Shown here in pieces: positions 6,982 through 13,261 of a DNA stretch of 14,189 bases. The notes beneath the pieces were generated by a model, which saw nothing but the letters and a program-made list of their open reading frames with translations, had not been told where the DNA came from and did no database searches. Location of the stretch: assembly GCA_041686375.1 (NCBI GenBank), contig JAWLEB010000060.1, positions 1 through 14,189 of the forward strand. Reading direction: 5' to 3'. The first letter of the stretch is position 1. Each line of letters opens with the position of its first letter. Made by a program: the position numbers and the translations under genes. Source of the stretch: JAGXLC01 sp041686375 (GTDB lineage Bacteria; Bacteroidota; Bacteroidia; Bacteroidales; UBA12077).

Positions 6982-7737
6982 ATGAAAAAGACAAAATACA
7001 TATTGGTAATATTGCTCTTATGGGCAACAGAAAATTTCGCTCAAGAGAAGAGTCGCTCTCTAATGGATTTCCAGCAAAAAGTAAAGGAGGAGAAATCTGG
7101 AATGAGAAGGGCTGGAAGCCCCTCTCTAAAAAACGTCCAAGGAACACCTTATCTTTCTGAAAAGTTCCTGCCAAGCAAAGTCTATTTTATAGACCAGGAT
7201 AAACCTATAGAAGCAAATCTTAGGTATAATGCGTATTCGGATGATTTCGAATTTTTTCAGGGTGGTAATAATTATGTGATATCCAATATGGAACACATAG
7301 ACAGCATCAAATATTTTGGGCATAATTTCGTTCATACAGCCTATACAAAAAAGAAAGGGGGATTGTTTGGAGGATCTACTGATGAAATGGAAGGTTTCCT
7401 GGCCCGGCTTGTGAATGGTCCCTGCTCTCTTTATAAGGTTTATTCTGTTAAATTTCATGATGCTAAATCTGCTAAAACAGGCTATAATGATCCTAAACCA
7501 CCCCGATTTGAAAAGGAAACCCCGATCTATTGTATCCAGCTTAAAAATGATCCGCATCCCAGGGTAATCCAATCATTCCGGGAAAAGAAATTTTTAGATA
7601 ATTTTGGGTCCTTGGATAAAAAACTAAAGAAATACATTAAAGAGTCCAATATAGGCCTGAAGGAAGAAGATAATCTGATAAAATTTATAAAGTATTATAA
7701 CCAGCAGTATGGCAATAAAAAACGATTTAATCCATAG
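6982..7737 (+). CDS. Secreted protein of unknown function, Bacteroidota type
   Basis: This encodes 251 residues with an N-terminal signal peptide (M-K-K-T-K-Y then a hydrophobic stretch) ending E-N-F-A-Q near residue 21. The mature part starts with a charged, probably helical segment (22-45). Next come G-T-P-Y-L-S-E-K-F (54-62) and L-R-Y-N-A-Y-S-D-D-F-E-F (80-91). Comparable patterns (G-x-P-Y-L then L-R-Y-N-x-Y) occur in many secreted hypothetical proteins of this phylum, whose function I do not know. The C-terminal 60 residues are Lys-rich and helical-looking. Cysteines at 148 and 184 could pair. It has no lipobox and is convergent with the lipoprotein gene at 7810-8172. No clear terminator is visible in the 72-base gap, only a weak 4-bp hairpin. 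Confidence 0.72.
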   Translation: MKKTKYILVILLLWATENFAQEKSRSLMDFQQKVKEEKSGMRRAGSPSLKNVQGTPYLSEKFLPSKVYFIDQDKPIEANLRYNAYSDDFEFFQGGNNYVISNMEHIDSIKYFGHNFVHTAYTKKKGGLFGGSTDEMEGFLARLVNGPCSLYKVYSVKFHDAKSAKTGYNDPKPPRFEKETPIYCIQLKNDPHPRVIQSFREKKFLDNFGSLDKKLKKYIKESNIGLKEEDNLIKFIKYYNQQYGNKKRFNP

Positions 7738-7809
7738 AACTATGTCCTGAGAAAACAGCATCACATAAATCGAACTTTATTAAACCCAATGGTTATTTTC
7801 ACTACGTCC

Positions 7810-8172
7810 CTAATCTATCGGGTAGTATATTCCTCTGGCAAGAAATTCACCATTCGGATATTTTAAAATTTCCACATAAAGTCTTTCCTCACTTAAATCC
7901 ATAATTTCCCATATTTGCTCTCTCTCACCAATATACAATGCTCGCGACGACTGTATTTCCCAAAAATAGTAGTCGTTGCCAAAAATCACTCTTCCGTTGT
8001 CTTCAAATGTAACAGGGGTCGGTTCCAAATGGCTAAGAGAACCTTCCTGAACTTCTGGCATTCCCCACTTGACTCCTGTCAAATCATTTATATCATAAGC
8101 AAAATCCTCGTCCTTGTCACAAGAACACAAGACAATTACCAACAAAACCAGCACTAAAGGCATTTTCTTCAT
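7810..8172 (-). CDS. Small lipocalin-like lipoprotein at the end of the fibre-like cluster
   Basis: From the ATG at 8172 this encodes 120 residues, which puts M-K-K-M-P directly before the lipoprotein signal. In-frame starts at 8190 (GTG) and 8187 (ATG) only add M-M-F-F-N-V. The lipobox V-L-C-S-C gives a lipidated Cys18. The mature part begins D-K-D-E-D and then D-L-T-G-V-K-W-G. Alternating strands follow, with N-G-R-V-I-F-G, Y-Y-F-W-E-I, L-Y-I-G-E-R-E-Q-I-W-E-I and L-Y-V-E-I-L. This is the L-T-G-x-W / Y-x-W / W-x-I pattern of short lipocalin-like lipoproteins in Bacteroidota. It starts 22 bases after the stop of the giant outer-membrane protein gene, so it is very probably co-transcribed. 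It may be an accessory periplasmic or surface factor of that system. Ligand unknown. Confidence 0.72.
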   Translation of the reverse strand: MKKMPLVLVLLVIVLCSCDKDEDFAYDINDLTGVKWGMPEVQEGSLSHLEPTPVTFEDNGRVIFGNDYYFWEIQSSRALYIGEREQIWEIMDLSEERLYVEILKYPNGEFLARGIYYPID

Positions 8173-8194
8173 AACATTAAAAAACATCACTCAA

Positions 8195-11100
8195 TTACTT
8201 ATCCACAACTATCACTTCCACTCGCCTGTTTTTCATTCTGTTTTCCTCAGAATCATTTGGTGCAACAGGTTTATTATCTTTATGCCCAACGTATTCAATA
8301 TTGCTAAAACCATTTTGCATCATATACCTTGCCACTGCTTTGGCTCTTTCCTCGGACAAACTTTCATCTTCCAGTGTCTCCAGGGCATCAGAGTGTCCAG
8401 CTATCTGGATACGGACATTCTGATTTTCTTTGAGCTGCTCTATCAGCCTGTCAATTTCAGGATACGCCTCATTGGGTATTTCTTTACTACCTGCTTCAAA
8501 CTGAAGGTTTTCTAGTTCAATTTTTGATCCAATCATAATATTCTTCAGAAGCACCTCTTTTTCTACATCTTGTATCGTCAACATTTCATCCAAATCTAAA
8601 CGCTCAGAATATAACCAATATCCAGAAGCATCGACAATCATAGAGTAATTAGGGCCGGTCATAAAACTTGTTGAGAATCTTCCGGTTTCCCTGTCAGAAG
8701 TTGTACTTTCAATTGTTGCTCCCGTGGTATTATCAACAATTTCAATATTTGCCCGTACAGGTTGTAAAGTACTTTCATCCTTAACGACCCCACTCAAATT
8801 TGTACGTTTCACGCTTCTAACTTTAGACTCTTGCTCATCGGAGCTTGGTGTAAAGTTTATTCTTCTGCGTTTCTCGTCAAATATGAAGTTAACTTCAAAT
8901 TGCCTATAACCATTCAGTTGCACCTTATAGTCATTTTTTCTCAGGTCAAAATTTTCCCTAAAAATATTGTTAACAGAAACAGTGTACAGATCCACACTTG
9001 GAGCATAAAGCGAAAAGTTCCCGTCGTCATCCGTCAATGTTGATATTGTTCTGCCCTTTGAATCGGTAGCTGTTATCTTCACATTACCAATGTCAATTTC
9101 TCCTAAATTAGATAGTTTACTCCTGTTCAGAATAATTTTCCCGAAAATTTTATTTCGCTCCAGAAAAGGAATATAAACTTCTCTGTCCTGATTAATATGG
9201 GTTATTACCTCCTGTACATCAGGAGTAAACTTGCCTGTACCACCACCAACATCTTTAATTGTGATCTTATACAACCCTTCGGGAATATTTTCATATGAAA
9301 TTGTGCCCTTCATTCCCGAAAGTAACCTGTTTGTTACCAGATTACCACTAGCCTCATAATCACCCGGGATGCTATCAATTTGAGAAGCATCCAGTTTTTC
9401 TATTTCCACCAAAACATTGGAAACGCCGGGCTCATTATAATCTTTCTCCAAATTACCATTAAGATCTTTGTACAAATTTACATTCAGATCATGATATTTA
9501 ACTCTGGGCTGATTCCAGTCAAAGCGCTTTTCAAATCTCGTCTCAATATAAGTATTGCTATAGGTGTATCTGGATGATTCTCCCATTATTGACCCTTCCT
9601 CTTCTTTGGATGACTGAAATGTAAATGTTCCAACCAGTTTTAAAAGCAGCCCGTAATCCAGGTGGAAGGTAAGCTCATTACCCCAGTTTACACGATGCGT
9701 ATTATAATCAATACTATACATATAGTTCAGACGGGTATCAAGCTCGATAATATCTTTGTAAACAAAATGGCGATAGTAAGGCATCAAACGGAGCATTTGG
9801 GTATAACTCCCATTATAAAAATAATTAAAATACTGATTCCCATTATAGGGGCCATGAAAGTACTTAAAAAAGAAACCCCATTTTCGGGAATTATAGGTAA
9901 GGTCAAATATAGCATTAAAAGCATCCATTCGCTTTTGAAGCTGATGTTCTTCCACTGAGAGACGGGATACATGTTCAGGCGATGTATAGCTATCAACAAA
10001 ACTTAATCCGCCCTTTATGGAGGCAGATAACCGACTGTACCTATCAAATCGTAAAATAGACCCCAAACGTAAATATCCGCTATGGGTTACAAAAGGCTTA
10101 CTTTGATCTGCCTCATAAAACCTATTGGCCTTATAAAAATCATAACTGGGTTCTCCATATACCGAAAACTCGCTGTTTAAATGTTTCCCAACTCTGAATC
10201 TTGCATTCCGTCGAATCCTGTAATTATCAGATACCTGAGGCTCTGTTAAATCATACCTGGGTTTACGCTTTGAGCTTATGAGATTTAAATTGAATTTATA
10301 CCCGTTTTTAAGGGGGAGCGCAAAATTTCCTCTTGTTTCATTCCCTCCATAAAAGCCCCCATAATAAAAATCCGAATTATAACGGTTTCTTAAATGCACC
10401 GTCAATTTATCAAACTCCCCTTTATAATCAAGATGATGGTGATATCCTGTTTTGTCAAACAGGAATGAATTCTGGTCGCTAAAATCACTCACTGCCAAAT
10501 CTGTCCTAAGGCTATGCCCATCCCATAACCTGAATCGGGTAGAAAACTTTGCCAGAGCCGACTCGCTGTCAAAACGACCATCAGTACTGTATTCCAATGT
10601 TGTTGTTACTTTTGAATTTAGCACAGATGTTCCTAAATTCAACCCATAGTTATTAATAGGTAAATGAATGTGATAACTATATTTCCCTCCCATCTCAAAA
10701 TTAGGGAACAATTTATAATTCAAACTCAATCCACGTCCGAAACCCGTCCTTAAATTAAAACTCACTCTGTCACCCGCTGTTAACGCAAGGCGATCAGAGT
10801 TGTATTTTAAATTAATTCTGGAAGTTTCCAACAAATCCCCTGAACGTCTTGTATTATATTTATAATAATAATACTCTAGCTCCCTGTTATTTCTCAATAA
10901 AATATTCCCTCTGACTCTCCCTGAAAAAGTCGTCCCATATTCGCTAAATAAATTTTCCATGTTCAAATTCAGTACTAAAGGAACTTGCCCTTCAGGCTTA
11001 ACATATTCAAAGGAATTGGATAAATACCGAAACCAAAAAGTTGTATTAAAAGACTCGTTCTCTGTATCTCCATTTAAATCAATACGGTACAATGATCGCT

Positions 11101-11764
11101 CCATGTCAGGATCTTCGACAAATACTTCATAATCTATTATGGTATCTGTCTTGGCAGGTATACTCAATTCTGTAACATATTGATTATCCACTTCATCCGG
11201 AATGTTTAAATTATGTGTAGAAGTAAATTCCAAATTAACTACTTCATCAACATTTCCCTTATTCTCTATTTTAAAGGCAAAACTTCCTTTTTGTGTTTTC
11301 TGATCAATATAAGAAACACGTGTCATAGGGAGCAAATTCACATGAGAAGAGCGTGGAACTTTAATAAAACAATAGGCAGTAGTTATAGGATCACCCCCTC
11401 TTGTATTAAGTGAAGCCGTTATAGAATACCCTATTTCCCCCTTCACATTTTTACTGGCAGAAGCACGCATTGGCATAAAAATGGAATCTCCGGCCGGAAC
11501 ATTAATTCTTTCTTCAGAGTTGGTAATCAGATTCCATCCAAGAGGAGTTTCATAACTAAGATTAACATAGCGGTCATCCTCAGAGCGGTTCACAATTTTT
11601 AAAACATTAAAAAAAACTTCGCGGGGTTCAATTTGTATGTTTTCCCGAACGAATTCGGCTTCTATATCACGGTAGGAATAATTATCATCCAAGACCTGGG
11701 CTGCGGTATTAAATGAAAGCAATAATAATAATGAACCAAGTCCATATATAAAAGTTCGCTTCAT
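8195..11764 (-). CDS. Giant outer-membrane protein: chaperone-like Ig domains, usher-like barrel, OmpA anchor
   Basis: From the ATG at 11764 this encodes 1189 residues beginning M-K-R-T-F-I-Y-G. A signal peptide ends at T-A-A-Q (about 23). The longer frame starts at a TTG and adds 13 residues before the signal. Residues 30-250 look like two Ig-type domains of the kind in periplasmic chaperones and NEW3-like proteins. About 255-750 is a long transmembrane beta-barrel. Near its start, L-T-A-G-D-R-V followed by G-F-G-R-G-L-S-L (341-348) is reminiscent of fimbrial ushers. D-L-N-G-N-L-E-K-D-Y-N-E-P-G-V (767-781) is SdrD_B/EF-hand-like. Two carboxypeptidase-regulatory-like domains follow (about 874-935 and 990-1060), then an OmpA C-terminal domain (1085-1189) with G-H-S-D (Asp1126) and L-S-E-E-R-A (Arg1140) for peptidoglycan binding. 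It probably exports and anchors the two upstream subunits. The usher reading is inference; an adhesin-porin is the alternative. Confidence 0.8.
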   Translation of the reverse strand: MKRTFIYGLGSLLLLLSFNTAAQVLDDNYSYRDIEAEFVRENIQIEPREVFFNVLKIVNRSEDDRYVNLSYETPLGWNLITNSEERINVPAGDSIFMPMRASASKNVKGEIGYSITASLNTRGGDPITTAYCFIKVPRSSHVNLLPMTRVSYIDQKTQKGSFAFKIENKGNVDEVVNLEFTSTHNLNIPDEVDNQYVTELSIPAKTDTIIDYEVFVEDPDMERSLYRIDLNGDTENESFNTTFWFRYLSNSFEYVKPEGQVPLVLNLNMENLFSEYGTTFSGRVRGNILLRNNRELEYYYYKYNTRRSGDLLETSRINLKYNSDRLALTAGDRVSFNLRTGFGRGLSLNYKLFPNFEMGGKYSYHIHLPINNYGLNLGTSVLNSKVTTTLEYSTDGRFDSESALAKFSTRFRLWDGHSLRTDLAVSDFSDQNSFLFDKTGYHHHLDYKGEFDKLTVHLRNRYNSDFYYGGFYGGNETRGNFALPLKNGYKFNLNLISSKRKPRYDLTEPQVSDNYRIRRNARFRVGKHLNSEFSVYGEPSYDFYKANRFYEADQSKPFVTHSGYLRLGSILRFDRYSRLSASIKGGLSFVDSYTSPEHVSRLSVEEHQLQKRMDAFNAIFDLTYNSRKWGFFFKYFHGPYNGNQYFNYFYNGSYTQMLRLMPYYRHFVYKDIIELDTRLNYMYSIDYNTHRVNWGNELTFHLDYGLLLKLVGTFTFQSSKEEEGSIMGESSRYTYSNTYIETRFEKRFDWNQPRVKYHDLNVNLYKDLNGNLEKDYNEPGVSNVLVEIEKLDASQIDSIPGDYEASGNLVTNRLLSGMKGTISYENIPEGLYKITIKDVGGGTGKFTPDVQEVITHINQDREVYIPFLERNKIFGKIILNRSKLSNLGEIDIGNVKITATDSKGRTISTLTDDDGNFSLYAPSVDLYTVSVNNIFRENFDLRKNDYKVQLNGYRQFEVNFIFDEKRRRINFTPSSDEQESKVRSVKRTNLSGVVKDESTLQPVRANIEIVDNTTGATIESTTSDRETGRFSTSFMTGPNYSMIVDASGYWLYSERLDLDEMLTIQDVEKEVLLKNIMIGSKIELENLQFEAGSKEIPNEAYPEIDRLIEQLKENQNVRIQIAGHSDALETLEDESLSEERAKAVARYMMQNGFSNIEYVGHKDNKPVAPNDSEENRMKNRRVEVIVVDK

Positions 11765-11777
11765 AAATATGCTAATC

Positions 11778-12314
11778 CTAAAAATTCTCCCCATTCGGGA
11801 CAATCTTATAGATTATCTCTGTATTATAATAATCAGGATAATTTTCCAATAAAACCGAATCCAATTGATAAGTAACATATAAACGATATGTTCCCTCATC
11901 CGCATTCTCCACAAGTTCCTGGTATTCATCTGTCAATGCCAGTGGTTGATCTTCAATAGAAACATTATCATCATTAGAAATTGTATCTATATCCGCTACA
12001 TAAACCGAAACATAATTTAGTGGCAACGTTCTGTTTTCCACCCCCGTTATAAAGTCACTGGTTCCTGCTTTAAACCCCAGTTTCCATTCCTGTGTGCCAT
12101 CGGTAGTATCATTATAAACAACTTTTAAACGGGTCCAACTGGGATAATCAATACCACCATCATTTTCATATTGGTGCATACTCACAATTTTAAAGTCAAC
12201 ATACCCCCCGCTTTCAATTGTCAACTGGTAACTCGGATTCTGAGTATAAAGAATTGTATTCGTAATGAATAAAAACAACAGAATAAGTAAAAATTGTTTA
12301 CATACTACCCTCAT
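11778..12314 (-). CDS. Secreted pilin-like subunit B, paralogue of the upstream subunit A
   Basis: This encodes 178 residues with a signal peptide (M-R-V-V-C-K, hydrophobic run to about 23, then Y-T-Q). The mature protein aligns along its length with the 210-residue product of the gene upstream. Matching points are L-T-I-E-S-G-G-Y-V-D-F (31-41) with L-N-I-K-S-G-G-N-I-E-F; M-H-Q-Y-E-N (46-51) with L-D-Q-Y-E-N; a T-R-L-K-V strand before a Trp; L-P-L-N-Y-V (97-102) with M-S-L-D-Y-I; and a closing strand Y-N-T-E-I-I-Y-K-I-V-P. It lacks the long Gly/Asp/Thr-rich insert of A. The stop lies 13 bases before the start of the giant protein, so both genes share a transcript. It is likely a minor subunit such as a tip, base or adaptor. 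I recognise no named family; spore-coat-U-type or chaperone-usher pilins are the nearest structural idea. Confidence 0.75.
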   Translation of the reverse strand: MRVVCKQFLLILLFLFITNTILYTQNPSYQLTIESGGYVDFKIVSMHQYENDGGIDYPSWTRLKVVYNDTTDGTQEWKLGFKAGTSDFITGVENRTLPLNYVSVYVADIDTISNDDNVSIEDQPLALTDEYQELVENADEGTYRLYVTYQLDSVLLENYPDYYNTEIIYKIVPNGENF

Positions 12315-12340
12315 TAAAAATATTTATTATAAATTTTAAA

Positions 12341-12376
12341 TTAAGTCAAAACCTCCATTACTGAAGGTTGACTTAA
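12341..12376 (-). promoter_or_regulatory. Long intercistronic hairpin between subunit A and B genes
   Basis: TTAAGTCAA (12341-12349) pairs perfectly with TTGACTTAA (12368-12376). An AA bulge on one side leads to CCTCC/GAAGG (12352-12356 with 12363-12367, one G-U pair in RNA) and a 6-base loop: 14 bp in all. The minus-strand sequence after it is AT-rich (TTTAAAATTTATAATAAAT) without a clean T run. It could be a partial terminator or an mRNA-stabilising stem that makes subunit A more abundant than the downstream products. Confidence 0.65.
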
Positions 12377-12381
12377 TGCTG

Positions 12382-12404
12382 ATAATATCATCTGAAAATA
12401 TTAT
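12382..12404 (-). repeat. AT-rich hairpin just after the subunit A stop codon
   Basis: ATAATAT (12382-12388) pairs with ATATTAT (12398-12404) around a 9-base loop. It sits 12 bases beyond the stop codon of the subunit A gene and only 5 bases from the longer hairpin at 12341-12376. It is weak by itself, but its position suggests a tandem 3'-end structure. Confidence 0.4.
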
Positions 12405-12415
12405 TACAATTTAGA

Positions 12416-13048
12416 TTAGTCTGCCGGTTTTAAAATAAAAAACACATTAGTAGCATATCTATCAGCAGCCAATTCAGCTTCAAGTAGCGATGATTGCTGC
12501 ATGTCTCCTTCTTGTGTACCACATCTCCAATGAACTGTAAATGCATTTTGGTTTACACCCCCTGCATTACTTGTAGTTCCATCATAAGCAATAATTTCTG
12601 TATCATCTCCACTGGTAGGATCTCTCAAGTCTGTAACAGCATCAGCGCTTGTCCCATCCCCTGTTAAATAGGTATAGTTTCCGGCATCACCAACACCGTC
12701 ATATGTAATGCCATATCCTATGTAGTCTAATGACATAGAATTAGCAGTATTGGCAGAGTCAGTTCCCAGTAAATCACTATCTTCTGCATACATTTCTAAG
12801 TCCCAATTTGTTGAAGAAGCAATTGTGAGTTTGGTATCATGAGCTTCGCTATTATCTATACCATTCTCATACTGATCTAAAGTGTTGAAATTAAATTCAA
12901 TATTACCACCTGATTTGATGTTTAGTCGTAAGATTGAATTCAGTGTTACAGCGACCGGCACCACTGCCCTGTCATCAACAGCCTGGCTAAACGACTGTAA
13001 ATTAACGCCCAGAAAAATAACTAAAACTAAAACGATTAACTTTTTCAT
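12416..13048 (-). CDS. Secreted pilin-like subunit A, likely the major structural subunit
   Basis: This encodes 210 residues. The signal peptide M-K-K-L-I-V-L-V-L-V to L-Q-S-F-S-Q cleaves near residue 22. The mature protein is acidic, rich in Asn/Asp/Gly/Thr/Ser, and beta-strand-like: V-V-P-V-A-V-T-L (29-36), L-R-L-N-I-K-S-G-G-N-I-E-F (40-52), D-Q-Y-E-N (58-62), T-K-L-T-I (72-76), N-W-D-L-E-M-Y-A (81-88), and a last strand Y-A-T-N-V-F-F-I-L-K-P. Such a low-complexity secreted beta protein, first in the operon, fits a fibre or coat subunit. The insert at 115-165 is Gly/Asp/Thr-rich and is absent from the shorter paralogue B. There is one cysteine (Cys176). A candidate promoter lies upstream (13114-13140) and hairpins lie directly downstream. 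No named family is recognised, so the structural role is inferred from context. Confidence 0.78.
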   Translation of the reverse strand: MKKLIVLVLVIFLGVNLQSFSQAVDDRAVVPVAVTLNSILRLNIKSGGNIEFNFNTLDQYENGIDNSEAHDTKLTIASSTNWDLEMYAEDSDLLGTDSANTANSMSLDYIGYGITYDGVGDAGNYTYLTGDGTSADAVTDLRDPTSGDDTEIIAYDGTTSNAGGVNQNAFTVHWRCGTQEGDMQQSSLLEAELAADRYATNVFFILKPAD

Positions 13049-13113
13049 AACTAGTAAGGTTTAATTAACATTCAAATTTTTCGAGTACAATATAAATTCA
13101 TTTATTTAATATA

Positions 13114-13140
13114 CAAAATATCTCTCTTTTTTTTCATCAA
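13114..13140 (-). promoter_or_regulatory. Candidate promoter of the fibre-like cluster
   Basis: On the minus strand TTG (13140-13138) is followed after 17 bases by TATTTTG (13120-13114). This resembles the Bacteroidota TTG/TAnnTTTG promoter with one base missing in the -7 box. It lies about 65 bases before the ATG at 13048, giving a leader of roughly 60 bases, and separates the cluster from the phosphatase gene upstream. Confidence 0.35.
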
Positions 13141-13261
13141 CTTTATAGCACGATTTATCCTGTTAAAAATAGATTTTATCAATAATACAACAATGCTAAC
13201 TTAGTAAGTGTCCTGATTTGATAAATAACCGCATGGTTTTATATAATAAACGTAATTAAAA

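Noticed and set aside
7126..7572. 148-codon minus-strand ORF opposite the secreted protein gene
   Set aside because: The plus frame has a good signal peptide and family-like motifs; the minus frame has none.
7738..7809. Bidirectional terminator between convergent genes
   Set aside because: Only a 4-bp AACC/GGTT stem is visible, so it is not reported as a feature.
8114..8515. 133-codon plus-strand ORF
   Set aside because: Spans the lipoprotein start and the OmpA domain coding region of the opposite strand; hydrophobic-rich shadow.
9662..9958. 98-codon Ile-rich plus-strand ORF inside the barrel gene
   Set aside because: Antisense of strand-rich barrel coding sequence, which naturally produces Ile/Lys-rich shadows.
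13227..13238. AACC-GCAT-GGTT hairpin after the phosphatase gene
   Set aside because: Only a 4-bp solid stem and no proper T run on the minus strand; too weak to call a terminator.
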